64,000 bases of DNA from Podarcis raffonei (GCF_027172205.1 NC_070618.1:11712538-11776537), one strand, 5' to 3'; positions 45,001 through 55,088 are shown, counted from the stretch's first letter. Numbers and translations are program-made. The notes: generated from the sequence alone by a model not told the origin.

Positions 45001-48000
45001 TCCCTATAAACTGTGCCCTGACAGCAAACAGAAAATTGCCATTCTTCCTAGCAAATATCTTGGAGAATAGTTTGGCTGTCATCATTTAAGAGACATGAAA
45101 GCGATTGCATCACATCCAGATGCCTTGTTTATTCAGCATTCATCCTGATCTTTTTGCCCAAAATAGACTATGACTTGAGTATTCATTCCGATATGTTTTT
45201 TGACAATGAACATTTATCCTCCATCCATCCTGATTCGCTTGCAGGCTGTTTTGCACATCTTCCTGGTAATATTTCATTCTCCCCACACTTTTCAATGCAT
45301 TTCCCCATTGCTTTCCAAACCACAAAAAGCTGAAGGGGTTTTTGGCCTTTTGTTTTTTTTAAGGATTTGTTGCACTCAGGCTTTAGTCCACTTTAATTGG
45401 GCAAACCTAAAGTCCCAGTAAGTGATTGAATCTCTCCCGCAAAATTCTAATGCCCTGGAAGCACCTTATTTTTAATCCTCATTACACTGAGTACAGTTCC
45501 CAAAATTATTGTAGCACAAGCAGCTTACCTGTTGAGTTTCATGTTGCTGAGGTCTTCCCCTTAACCAATAGTAAGATGAATGTGGCGGAAGAAAGTTGTG
45601 TATCCACATTGTATTAAACGGATCTGCATAGCTATAAGGCTGAGCATACTAAAGAAATGGCACAAATCAATGCAGATATTCTGCAGCTGCAATTCACATT
45701 TTAGCATTCTTAAAAACTCGCATTAGAATGTGGCATCATAAATAGTTGGAAATGGGTTTTCTTATTGATTTCTGTTATGTTGACATGCCCAGTTCTTTTC
45801 TGCTCGATAATACAGCCATATATTTCGTTACAGAGAGATAGAGGCAGAAGAGGAAGGTGGAACAAAGAAGTATTTACAATTATTCCGCCTTTGGGTACCC
45901 AAGGAACCCTCAAGTTAGTTTACAAATTAGTAAAGAAATACAGACAACATAAACCCATATCAATGAATAAAACATAAAGCCTTTCTTACAAGAGCACAAC
46001 AGGAGCATTAAACTCTAAGACCTCCAAATGCCTTCTGAAATAAAAAGCTCTGCACTTTTTATCCATAGTCCTCTAGATAAAGTTAGTTTGTGACCATACG
46101 TAGCTGCAATCCTAGGCAAGTTTGCTTGGAAGTAAGTAGTTATTCTCTAGTAAGCATATTTAGTCTTGAGTAAACATGCATTAAAATAGGCTGCATATCC
46201 AAGGTACCAATGGAACAAAGATAGCCCAGGCTAAGACTGCAGTCCTATATGAATTCAGCGGGATTCACTTCTGAGAAGACATGTAAAGGAAAACACAGTA
46301 GATTCCATTCCTCTCAATGTGGAACAGACAAATCCTTTCTACGTTTACTAAGCTATATGTCACACTGAACATAAAATCATTGTAGATTGGATTGCAGCCT
46401 TTGTCATGGCCAACTTGAGCCAGAATGTACCTTTCCTTTGTCTCTTTTAATTGACTTTTAAACTGCTTGAGGATTGATCACACATTGCACAGCCTACAGG
46501 CCCAAGTTGTCTCTACATATGCACAAGTGTTTGTGTGAAGCAGTGCAATTCATTCATCTGTACAGCTCAGCTATTGTGTACAGAGATACATAGACTGTAC
46601 ACTTGTTGAACAAAGTGTACAGCGCAACTATCTGGGTACACAGGCTGTGCGCATGTTGAACACAATGTGATTGGTATAGAAATATAGAAATACTTTATTG
46701 TCATTGTACCACTTGTTTACAGTGAGATTAAATGAGCCTCCCCTCCCTCCCACAATCTCTCAGTCCTTATTATACTCTGTGTGCTGTTGTACGACCACCA
46801 ACCCCGAACATAAGCTGCAATGTTGCTGTCTTCCATTCAGCAGCCTCATGACCCACGGGTAGAAACTGTTCTTTAACCTGTTGCTGCGGCTTATCATGCT
46901 TCTATATCTCCTGCCTGAGGGCAGGAGATTTAAAAAGTGCTGGCCAGGGTGTGAGTCATCCCTGAGAATGTTCCTTGCTCTTCTGAGGCAATGGTCTCCT
47001 ACGATGACATCTAATGGACTCAGGGAACAGCCCATGATATTGTGTGCTGTCTTCACCACCCTCTGTAGGGACTTTCTGTCCATGGCTGTCAAACCAGCGT
47101 ACCACACCGTAATACGGTATGAGAGAACACTTTCTATCGTGGACCGATAGAAGGAAATAATCAGTTGTTGAATATTAAGACAAGATCCAACATCATGCCA
47201 GCAGATAGGATGGGAATTCTCCTTCATCTCCTTCCCCCATGAAGATTTGGGCCTCCGCAAATCTACTCTAGAGGCATTCCCCAACCCTCCGGATAACTTT
47301 TTGGAGATGCAAGCAGACATCTGCTGAGCAAGCAGGATATTACAATTGGATTTCTATTGCCAAAGGAACAATAGGTTTTTTGGGTAGTTTGTCATATAGG
47401 AAAATATTCTAGAATTGCATCATGTATTTTCTATTGCAGTTACATTCACTTAGAAAGAGAATTTTTCAAAGAGGGTATCTGTAGTTAGCTGCAGTTACCT
47501 GCGGGAGTACACCTGCCACGTTTGGTCCCGCCAATTGTCTCATCAGCTGAAAAGAAATGAAAAACCCACAACATTAATACCAACCATTTTATCTTCGCAA
47601 TATTCTTCTCCTTCTTATTGCGCCCCCCCCCACCCATTTCTGATGCTCAGAATTGGTATTTAACTCAAGGTCCTTATCTTTTGATGCCAGAGATAGTGCC
47701 TGGAACATAAGTAATAACACTTCCAAGCACATGCAGAGAGCCTACTTATTATGGAAGAACTCCCTGATATTGTAGAATGCCTGTGTCAGATCAACATAAA
47801 AGAACCTTGCAGGATCACACCCAGATCACACACATCCAGTCTAGGCCAATATCCTGTATCCAAATGCAGCTAGCCAGATTCTTTTGTGAAGCCCTCAAAC
47901 ACAGCATGAAACCATAGCCCTTCTCAACTTTTTGTGCCCAGCAAATGGTATTCAGAAATACATTGCCTCTAAAAGTGGAGGTTGCTATCACAGCTAGTAA

Positions 48001-51000
48001 CCTTTGGCAGACCAATCCTGTATTAAAATGGTCTGTTCCTCTTTGAAAGTCATCCAAGCTAATGGGCATTGTGGCAGCGATTCCCACATGCTGCTTATGC
48101 ATTGTGCACAGACACATTTTTCTTTTATCTGTTCAGAATCTCCTACTGGACAGTTTCATGGGATGGCCCGAAGCATTAGCATCCAGGAGAGGAAAGAGGT
48201 AGTGAAAATCTGTCAAATTTTCTTCTTTGCAGGTTGTATGAGTCTTTGTTTAAGGCTCAGAGACACCCTTGTTATAGAACAGGGTTTCCCAAACTTGGGT
48301 CTCCAGCTGTTTTTGGACTACAATTCCCATCATTCCTGACCTCTGCTCCTGCAAGCTAGGGATGATGGGAGTTGTCCAAAAACAGCTGGAGTTTGGGAAA
48401 CCCTGTTACAGAGCTGAACACAGTTTCTCACTGCTTGGCAGAGATCGATATTTCAGATTCTTTATTCCGCTCCTCCCTTAATATATGTGCATTGAACTGG
48501 TTTGCTGCTAATAAACATTTCTATAAGGTAATAGGTTTTTTCCCCCTTGTTACATAATAATTAATCAGCTGTTTTAATATCTCTGGGGTCTCTGAGGTTG
48601 TAAAAGCTCTTGGTCCATAAATGGTAGTTAACAAATGCTTTTTCTGAAGATATTGCCATTGAGAATTTAAAGGTAATTTTCATATTTAGCTCTTAACACA
48701 GAGTACATTCATACCTTGGATCCTGAACGCCTTGTGAGTCAAACATTTTGGCTCCCGAATGCCGCAAACCCGGAAGAGAGCGCTCCAGTTTCCAAACGTT
48801 CTTTGGAACCCAAACGTCTGACATGACTTGCAGGGCTCCCTGCAGCCAACTGGAAGCCACACCTTGGTTTCTGAACATTTTGGAAGTCGAACGGACTTAC
48901 GGAGCAGATTCTGTTCGACTTCCGAGGCACCACTGTATACATAAAATTCATCCTTCTCATCTATCAAATGGTCCAGAGAATATATGACAGGCAGAGATAA
49001 CTAATTCTACTTTGGTCCCCATCCTTTTCCCTGCTGACATCTGCAAAGACAATGCTGAGATGGTGGAGGAGGGGGAGAGAGAAGCTGACAGACAGTGCCA
49101 CCCCCTGGACTGGATGTCTGTAAGAAGGCAGGCAAGCAGGGGCTGGCAGAGGGCAGACCAAGGTTGTTGGGGGCACTGCCACATTAGCCCTAGTGAAACA
49201 ACCTCCACTAGCAGATAGTGCATATCAGCAGCCCAGCAGGTGTGTGCTGCATGACAGTTCTTAGGTGATGTTGAGATTAACTCTTGTAACCATCGTTTGT
49301 TGCAGGTGATAGGCAGAGTAAATAATGGCAGGTACAGTCCTGGGTGGTGAATTAGTTATAAAAGCCCATATGCAACAGAATTTATTTGTTCATGTGGGTT
49401 AAACCACAGAGCCGAAGACTTGCTGATCAGAAGGTCGGCGGTTCGAATCCCTGCCATGGGGTGAGCTCCCGTTGCTCGGTCCCTGCTCCTGCCAACCTAG
49501 CAGTTCAAAAGCACATCGAAGTGCAAGTAGATAAATAGGTACCACTCTGGCGGGAAGGTAAACGGCGTTTCCGTGCACTGCTCTGGTTCGCCAGAAGCGG
49601 CTTAACCATGCGGGCCACATGACCTGGAAGCTGTACACCGGCTCCCTCGGCCAATAAAGCGAGATGAGCGCCGCAACCCCAGAGTCGGTCACGACTGGAC
49701 CTAATGGTCAGGGGTACCTTTACCTTTAAGCATCACAGAAAATATACTGGAGAGAGCCAAAACAATGGTGGCACCTCTGGTCGTGCTACGCAAAAGCTGC
49801 CTTTGGTTCTGGGTCAACCTGTGGGTGTGCCAGGGGCATGAGGGAGTGTTGGCCCCATGATCCATGGCTACCCTGACATGCCCCCTGAATGCCTTGATTT
49901 GCCCACCCCCACTGCTAGTGGAACATCTGCACTTGCAGGGCTCTCTGTGCCAAGGCCTGTCTGTAGAACTCCCTCTCTGCTGGAGGATGGCATTTACAGT
50001 TTCCTAAGACAATTCAGCTAGCCTTTCACCAGCTGTAGCACTGCAGCCCTGGCTAATTATTCATTACTGCATTAATGATTTAAAACAGCAAACACCATCA
50101 TTCAGAAAAGCTTATTTTAAGATGCTAATTGGACCAGCTCTCCTTGAAGGTTATCATAATGACTTCCAGATATTTTAGAGATACAGTGGTACCTCTGGTT
50201 ACATACTTAATTTGTTCTGGAGGTCCGTTCTTAACCTGAAACTGTTCTTAACCTGAAGCACCACTTTAGCTAATGGAGCCTCCCGCTGCTGTGTTGCCAC
50301 CGCTGTGTGATTTTTGTTCTCATCCTGAAGCAAAGTTCTTAACCCGAGGTAATATTTCTGGGTTAGCGGTGTCTGCAACCTGAAGCATATGTAACCTGAA
50401 GCGTATGTAACACGAGGTACCACTGTACTTGCAAGTGCAGGTGGGGGTACAATATACCTCAAGGCTTATACCACCCCTTCCAGGTATCCCGGCATGTTGA
50501 AGAAGCACCTGCAGACAAACAAAATATCTCTTGAATCTCTCCCCCCACCCTTTTGCAACACTTACATTTGAGAAGGTGCTAATCACCTGTATTCAGAAAG
50601 GGAAGAAGCAAGTTTGCCATTGCTGACTTGCTCTTTTGCATGGAATTTATATTGTACTGAGGCTTAGGTGTCTAAAAATGGCCACAGATTCACCTTTGTG
50701 CAACCACGCATTGTTGACACAAAACTGAATGGACCCGATCCAAGCTGGGTTAGGCATGACGCAGTCCTGATTAAAGTAATGGGACTCCTCATCACCTAGG
50801 CTGCACCTGCACTGCACATTTAAAGCATCATCATACCACTTTAAACAATAATGGCTCCCCCTCAAAGAATTCTGCAAATTGTAGCTTGTTAAAGATGCTG
50901 AGAGTTTTTAGGAGATACCTATTTCCCATATGAACTTACAGTTCCCAGAGTGGTTTAACAGTCAACCCATTTCCCCAGAGAACTATGGAAATTGTAGCTC

Positions 51001-51591
51001 TGTGAGGGGAATAGGGGTCTCCGAAGAACTCTTAGCACCCTTAAACTACATTTCTCGTGAGTTTTTGGAGGAAGCCATGTCTGTTTAATGTTGTAAGACT
51101 TGCAAACAATAGTTTTCAGCCCTGGTTTGCATTGCCCATGGCTTCTGCTGCTGCTCATCTGAAGCAAAATTAAAGTTAATGTTGGGAGAAGAAAGGAAGG
51201 GGGGGGATTTCTCTGGATAGGGAAAGAGGTTGTGTGAGGAGCAAGCCACCAAGCCCATAATCTGCTCCCAGTCTCAGCAGGGTTGTAGCAACACTGGGCC
51301 TTTGCCATATAAAATTCAAACCATTTGTAAAATGCCTTGGAAGCCATCTTGATATTTATGATGTTATATTTCCCTCCAACATGAGAAAAAAAAACCAGAG
51401 GATCATCTACTCTGGAAAGCACTGTGCATGTCAAGTCTCCAAAATAACAATCTATGCTACTAGTAACAAAACAAAACATGAAACAGGTTCTCCTTAATTT
51501 GATGGACAACAGTTTGAGGTAAAATTGTATTAGTTACCGGCATTGCAGAGCTGATTCCTAACAGGACTGAGATAAGGATCCATTTTTTCAT
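37595..51591 (-). CDS. AMBN: ameloblastin, coding region in 8 coding exons (359 aa)
   Basis: Ameloblastin is a secreted enamel-matrix protein that self-assembles and aids ameloblast adhesion. Coding exons in order: 51538-51591, 50458-50508, 47499-47546, 45529-45648, 44497-44736, 41058-41102, 40097-40141, 37595-38071; all phase 0. The signal peptide is MKKWILISVLLGISSA. Matches to mammalian AMBN: G.PG...SLE, MRQL, WIHNFLPPHSS, HETQQ, YE.S.PVHPPPLPSQ, APARLGI.SSEE, G.P.DYTVEDD and the C-terminus WHFQEP. It is shorter than human (447 aa): the DPQG repeats and the IFQIARLISHG exon of mammals were not found. No stop or frame break seen. It lies upstream of ENAM on the same strand, as in mammals. 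Confidence 0.95.
38198..38326 (-). mobile_element. tRNA/CR1-type SINE in AMBN intron
   Basis: CATAGAATTGTAGAGTTTGA ... GGGGATCAAACTTGCAGCC ... GCATGCTCTAACCA in reverse; internally shortened relative to 30894. Confidence 0.7.
38327..39030. other. AMBN intron, weak MITE-like sequence
   Basis: 38505-38830 carries TAAGCTATAGTTAATATAGC, CCTGGCTTAGTGTTATACCC and GCATGGTTTGTTGCTGCTGC, which may be a diverged relative of the fold-back at 28095. No exon seen. Confidence 0.35.
39031..39397 (-). mobile_element. tRNA-derived SINE with CCTTTACC tail
   Basis: GTAAAGGGACCCCTGACCAT ... GGTTTAACCCACAGCGCCAC ... CACGTCCC. Full-length copy in reverse in the last AMBN intron. Confidence 0.85.
40097..40141 (-). 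CDS. AMBN: AMBN coding exon 7
   Basis: Minus-strand acceptor GTTCCTTAG, donor CCG|GTGAGT. It encodes AAPARLGIVSSEEMP; human NAPARLGIMSSEEVA. SSEE holds an S-x-E phosphorylation motif. Confidence 0.93.
41058..41102 (-). CDS. AMBN: AMBN coding exon 6
   Basis: Minus-strand acceptor CTTTGTCTAG, donor GGA|GTAAGT. It encodes MPPSLHYMSYIGNQG; human has PLYPGMLYVPFGANQ. Confidence 0.88.
41228..41587 (-). mobile_element. tRNA-derived SINE with CCTTTACC tail
   Basis: GGTAAAGGTAAAGGTAAAGG start and ...CACAGCGCCACCCGCATCCC end; full length, reverse, within AMBN intron 125 bp from exon 6. The three-unit GGTAAA tail is intact. Confidence 0.9.
41634..41885. mobile_element. palindromic MITE and short tRNA/CR1 SINE tail
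   Basis: 41634-41760 has AGATCCCATCAGTCTAGCC and GATGATGGGAGTTGTAAACC arms. 41814-41885 is the CR1-like 3' tail of the SINE (ATCATATAAATGTAGGGTTG...GAGGGTCATTTAGCCC). Confidence 0.55.
41987..42530 (-). mobile_element. L2/CR1-like LINE 3' end with (AAT)n tail
   Basis: Minus-strand frame FLTFKALYGLGPSYLRDRLS, then RARAFSAVAPTWWNTLSQE, then SFRTACKTELFRQAFG is the C-terminus of an L2/CR1-clade ORF2. The 3' UTR has GCCGCCCTGAGCCCGGCTTC and GGCGGGATATAAATAAAA, then (ATT)n. A second copy of this 3' end is at 63620-63776. Confidence 0.8.
42609..42749. mobile_element. hAT-type palindromic MITE
   Basis: CAGGCATCCCCAAACTCGGA to CCAAGTTTGGGAATGCCTG, with GACTACGACTCCCATCATCC and GATGGGAGTTGTAGTCCC arms. 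The flanks carry the 8-bp repeat GCCTAGTC, a hAT-size duplication. Confidence 0.8.
42758..43542. other. AMBN intron, no exon recognised
   Basis: A/T-rich sequence without identifiable repeat or exon. Confidence 0.35.
43543..43772. mobile_element. TIR transposon, CAGTGGTACCTCGGGTTA family, in AMBN intron
   Basis: TACAGTGGTACCTCGGGTTA ... TTAACCAGAGGTACCACTGTA-type termini. Confidence 0.85.
44497..44736 (-). CDS. AMBN: AMBN coding exon 5 (80 aa)
   Basis: Minus-strand acceptor CTCCTCTCTACAG, donor CAG|GTCAGT. It starts YEISMPVHPPPLPSQQTPIL (human YEYSLPVHPPPLPSQPSLK) and stays Gln/Pro/Leu-rich: LQQPELQEQPLFQLINLIPT to SERQPQQ. This P/Q-rich composition defines the SCPP P/Q branch. Confidence 0.95.
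45330..45470. repeat. unnamed dispersed repeat shared with 54855-55010
   Basis: Shared motifs TCCACTTTAATTG.CCAAAC and TAAAGT....CAGT, then GATTGAATCTCTCCC/AATTAAATCCTACCC followed by GCAAAATTC/ACAAAATAG. It is old and not assigned to a family. Confidence 0.5.
45529..45648 (-). CDS. AMBN: AMBN coding exon 4 (40 aa), self-assembly exon
   Basis: Minus-strand acceptor CATTTCTTTAG, donor CAG|GTAAGC. It starts YAQPYSYADPFNTMWIHNFL, then PPHSSYYWLRGRP, and ends QQHETQQ. It corresponds to human exon 5 (YSRYGF..SFNSLWMHGLLPPHSSLPWM...HETQQ), the conserved segment for self-assembly and membrane binding. The aromatic spacing at the start differs from mammals. Confidence 0.95.
45870..46280. repeat. old LINE-tail and interspersed repeat fragments in AMBN intron
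   Basis: 45873-46000 resembles an L2/CR1-like tail in reverse. 46108-46200 and 46231-46280 carry the CTGCAATCCTA/ CTGCAGTCCTATATGAATTC repeat also seen at 26680 and 27345. Confidence 0.4.
46669..47335 (-). mobile_element. non-LTR retrotransposon (LINE) ORF2 C-terminus
   Basis: Minus-strand frame: FYRSTIESVLSYRITVWYAG, then DRKSLQRVVKTAHNIMGCS, then DSHPGQHFLNLLPSGRRYRS, then RSNRLKNSFYPWVMRLLNG. This is the C-terminal pattern of fish/amphibian/reptile LINE reverse transcriptases. The exact clade is not fixed. Unlike the other LINE tails here, the frame is open over about 190 codons. Confidence 0.75.
47499..47546 (-). CDS. AMBN: AMBN coding exon 3
   Basis: Minus-strand acceptor TTTCTTTTCAG, donor CAG|GTAACT. 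It encodes LMRQLAGPNVAGVLPQ; human has MRQLGSLQRLNTLSQ. Confidence 0.9.
48289..48409. mobile_element. hAT-type palindromic MITE in AMBN intron
   Basis: CAGGGTTTCCCAAACTTGGG to GGAGTTTGGGAAACCCTG with matching inner arms. The flanks TTATAGAA and TTACAGAG are similar, consistent with an eroded 8-bp duplication. Confidence 0.7.
48711..48938. mobile_element. diverged TIR element (CCTTGG...CCGAGGCACCACTGTA)
   Basis: The left end CATACCTTGGATCC and the right end TTCCGAGGCACCACTGTATA resemble the termini class at 25210, with a different interior (CGAATGCCGCAAACCCGGAA). Confidence 0.55.
49396..49730 (+). mobile_element. tRNA-derived SINE with CCTTTACC tail, plus strand
   Basis: GTGGGTTAAACCACAGAGCC, B box GGTTCGAATCCCTGCC, ... 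CAATAAAGCGAGATGAGCGC, end TACCTTTACCTTT. The first dozen bases are missing. Confidence 0.9.
50182..50427. mobile_element. TIR transposon, CAGTGGTACCTC family, 30 bp from AMBN exon 2
   Basis: TACAGTGGTACCTCTGGTTA ... ACACGAGGTACCACTGTA. Its right end is only 30 bp from the splice donor of the coding exon at 50458-50508. Confidence 0.85.
50458..50508 (-). CDS. AMBN: AMBN coding exon 2
   Basis: Minus-strand acceptor TTTGTCTGCAG, donor GAG|GTATAT. It encodes VLLQHAGIPGRGGISLE; human FFPQQSGTPGMASLSLE. It follows the signal peptide directly. Confidence 0.9.
50795..51075. mobile_element. fold-back MITE, relative of 29195
   Basis: TTTAAAGCATCATCATACCA, AAAGAATTCTGCAAATTGTA, GAACTATGGAAATTGTAGCT and related arms are shared with the MITE at 29195-29535. 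Confidence 0.5.
51538..51591 (-). CDS. AMBN: AMBN signal-peptide exon
   Basis: ATG at 51591 begins MKKWILISVLLGISSAMP, a classical signal peptide (basic n-region, hydrophobic core, SSA cleavage site). Donor CCG|GTAACT. Upstream AG acceptors (ACATCAG or CTCAAG) lie within 25 bases of the ATG, so the exon carries a short 5' UTR. Confidence 0.92.
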
Positions 51592-52369
51592 ATCTCTGAT
51601 GTTATGTCTTGAGTAAAAAAAGGACCTGGGAAGAATTTCAGAGGATGATGAGGTCCTGGAAATGAAATATAGTAAACAGTGAAATAGTGGCATAGTTAGT
51701 GCAAAGACCCCTTTGACAAATGTGGTTTGCCTTCCAAGCTTGAGGTGCTTAATACCCAAGGCTGGTGAAGTTCTTTTATCAGCTGAAACAAAAAATCCAC
51801 AACCATTTCTCAACATCCCTAGGAGGAGTGGGGGAAAACAATTATTATGCAACATTACAATACAATGTTAATACAATGCTAATAAATCAAATAATTTATT
51901 TTAATCACTAATTAAATGGATTTAATTGCTGCTTTTTCACTATACCCCAAATCATGACATCACACTCAACCTAATGGTAGAGGGAGCCCTTCCCATGATG
52001 CTCTGCATGTTTAAGGATGCTTGGTCCCTTAACACTGTTGCCAAGCAATCAGAAGGAGGAATGCGAGGCATTTTTGAATCTTCCCTGTTGAACGGAGTCC
52101 TGCTCTTCCAACAGGAGTAGCTTATGGAGAAAAGGAGAGGTACAGGAACTAAATGAATAATGCCTTGTGCCAGTTGTGTAGCAGGGAAGCCTTTTCTGGT
52201 ACTGTATTGCAGCTATGGGGGAATCATTACCTGTTAATATTCTGGCTGTAAGAGAGCTTATTACTTGTGTGCCATTTACTGATTTGATTTCAGACCCTAC
52301 ACTTCAGCATAGAAGCAGGTGAGGATAAAGTTTTTATGAACTGAAAAGCTTGGATGAACTGGGAGTAAA

Positions 52370-53110
52370 AGTGCAGACTTGAACTCAGACAAGTTCATTT
52401 TTGGATAAAGCGTGTTCTCCAAAACAGAGAGCGCGTGTTGCGGTTGGGGGAACAAGCCACCCTGCCTGTTACTGGGCAGATTTTGGCAGGAACCCAAGCC
52501 TTTAAGTGGTTAATTGGGTTGCTGGGGAGTTTTGATTGTTGCCAATTTGGAGGAGGGGTCAGAGTCTTTAAATACAGGACGCCCAACGTTGGGCGTCCTC
52601 TTGGCCATTTTGCATCAGATCACCCGCCCTCCCTCCCTTTAATAGGGGGGGTTTCTTGATTGCTTGACCTTGCTATGCCTGTCATGGGGTTGTCCGCCTT
52701 GGAGCGGGGGCCTGGTAGGAATTTTGCCATCTGGCTGATTGGCTGGTGCCATTTGGTTTTTGCCTACTGCGTAGCAAATTGTCACAACTTGTAAGGTTGG
52801 CGGTTAGGCATTGGTTAAATTGGTTCTTGGAGGGGTAAGTGCCTACCCCTCCAAATGGTGCGGAAAGGAAATTCCGTTAAAGGAATCCAGGGGCTTGCCA
52901 TTCTTTTCGTCCTTGTCCCTGGCATCGGACTTGGGCTGTCCAAGCCCCACAGGAACATGAGGGTGAGAAGTGGGGGACTGATGCCCAGCTTCATTTTCTC
53001 ACCCAATACTTGTTTCCCACGCTGGCTTCCGTTGGTGTCCGGAAGGCCAGCTCTGTCCCTGAGGGCAAGGACAGATAGTCATAACCAATGCCTAAGCAAC
53101 CACTCACATT
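52370..53110. repeat. GC-rich island in AMBN leader intron, unclassified repeat
   Basis: It stands out in base composition and holds a TATA-like TTTAAATA (52568), a perfect 24-bp palindrome (52576-52599) and several CCAAT-type motifs. GGTTAGGCATTGGTTA (52803) is inverted at 53081 (TAACCAATGCCTAAGC). It may be an old transposon or an LTR-like fossil. I see no target-site duplication and no coding frame. Confidence 0.35.
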
Positions 53111-53271
53111 TTTTGTATTTTGAATAATGTTGTGGCCAAAATTATGCCAAAAACCTTAAACAAAAATTGATGTGTGAAGTGTGACTTTTTTGGTGGGTGG
53201 CATAGTGGCACTCAACACGTAAGAGGAACTTGAACTAAACTTGTTCCTTTTAAAAATGGACTTTGCAAATA

Positions 53272-53482
53272 CCTCCAGTTGCGGACGGGATCCATTCCGG
53301 AGCTCCGGTCAGATCCTGAGATTTCTGCAACCGGAGGTGTCGCTTCTGCACATGCACGTGGCACAGAGCGCTTCTGCGCATGCGTGCGGGGCGAAACCCA
53401 GAAAAATACTTCCAGGTTTGCCATGTATGTATCCTGAAGGATACATAACTGGAGGTGAACGCAAGTAGAGGTACCATTGTAC
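53272..53482. mobile_element. diverged TIR element (ACCTCCAGTTGC ... GTAGAGGTACCATTGTA)
   Basis: The right end resembles the CAGTGGTACCTC termini. The interior has repeated CTTCTGC(A/G)CATGC motifs. Confidence 0.5.
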
Positions 53483-53989
53483 TGGTTTGGGCCAGTTGAG
53501 AGCCTCATGAATAAACCCTTCTCTGGTTCCTGGTGGCTCTGCTGCTTCATGTTTTGAGCATAGGCTAATCTCCAATAAGAATAATGCTGAAACTGTCTGA
53601 AACTTTAGTCTACAAGATAATGAGAGTTTTCATAACAATCACAATCAGGCCTACATAATATACACCCTGTGCCAAACATTTTTCTTCCCTAAAGAATAGC
53701 TTCTGTCACATGTTTATAGTCTAACACTGCAAAAAGTAATTTTAGGCTGAGAGTGCACAGAGATATAAAAAGCAATGCTAATGAATTGATCCCAAGCAAG
53801 CTCTCCAGCACAGCGGGGCCATATTCCACAAGTGGCAGGGCTTCTAGATTAAATACACTTGTCCTGTAATTCACTTATAGAGGAACGGAAGACAAATGTG
53901 GAAATTCTTGCTTGGGGAGTTGGGGGTGGCCCAATATATTTTGCTGCCTGAAGCAAAGCAGCAAATGTTATGTGCCCTTCCCAGTCAAC

Positions 53990-54013
53990 AAACACACACA
54001 CACACACACACAC
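53990..54013. repeat. (CA)n microsatellite
   Basis: About 11 CA units, inside a diverged element with GCTGCCTGAAGCAAAGCAGC. Confidence 0.9.
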
Positions 54014-54348
54014 CACAAAATGTATTTTGTACACACGGCCAGTCAAGTTACTTTAGCACCTGAGGTAGAAAAGTGCCTCTCCCTGGGAATAAAAATACAG
54101 CAACAACAAACCCCAAATCAGCTGCCTGTGGCAGCCATTACATTCTGCCTCGTGGTAGCTGAGAGAAGATGAAAGGGTTTCTTGACGATAAATTTTAGGG
54201 AAGAAGTTATGACAACCCATTACAGCAAAAATCAAAACCAAAGTAACTTATTTGGCACCTTAAAGACTAAGGTTGTTTCCTGAAGACTGTTTACGTAGCC
54301 TTCAACATTTATCTGATAAAAATAGGGACATCCTATTCAAGAACAACA

Positions 54349-54690
54349 ACAATTTTATTATCCCCCCCCCCGCCCATCTGACTGGGTTGCCCCAGCCACT
54401 CTAGGTGGCTTCCAACATATATAAAAACATAACAAAACATTAAACATTTTTTTAAAAAAACTTCCCTATACTGGGCTGCCTTCAGATGGCTTCTAAAGAT
54501 TGTATAGTTACTTATGGTATCTGCTTGGCTTGGGAGTCACATAACTCCATGCCCCCCAACCCTTCTCTGATGAAAATAGGGACATCCTAATGACATTCCA
54601 GGATCAAATCAGAAACCAGGAGGGCTTTTGTAAATCTGGGACTGTCCCTCAAAAATAGGGACACTTGGAGGATCTATGTTTAGCGAGCAT
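54349..54690 (-). mobile_element. L2/CR1-like LINE 3' tail inserted in a GGGACATCC repeat
   Basis: 54349-54505 is the short LINE tail in reverse (CCATCTGACTGGGTTGCCCC...). The phrase AAAATAGGGACATCCTA occurs on both sides (54319 and 54574). The right-hand repeat continues to AAATAGGGACACTTGGAGG. A relative is at 57330-57475. Confidence 0.55.
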
Positions 54691-54854
54691 TTGTCCTAAT
54701 CAACTTCCACAAAGTTTGCAGGGCGGTGGTAATGAAAACCCCCTACTTTTTGAACATTCACTCTGATTTGTTTCTGAGGAGGCTATAGGACCTACTTCAC
54801 ACAATTATTATCCTACTTTTCCCCAGTGCTTCCCCTCACCACTTCCTTCATCAC

Positions 54855-55053
54855 AAAAGGCCCATTGTTATCTTTTTTTGAAGGGGAGTGGGTTTGTTCT
54901 GCAAGAGCACCAAATCCACTTTAATTGCCCAAACTAAAGTTGTCAGTGTGCAATTAAATCCTACCCACAAAATAGTGACTCTCTGGAAATGGCCTAGCAC
55001 ACTTGCCTTGAGCTCTCGTAATGTAAGATTTGTCACTATTTTTCACAGGGTTC

Positions 55054-55086
<33 letters not shown>
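54855..55086. repeat. dispersed repeat (as at 45330) and (CA)n
   Basis: 54855-55010 matches 45330-45470. (CA)n runs 55057-55086. Confidence 0.55.

Positions 55087-55088
<2 letters not shown>

Noticed and set aside
46881-47150. 89-codon plus-strand frame
   Set aside because: Antisense shadow of the LINE ORF at 46669-47335.
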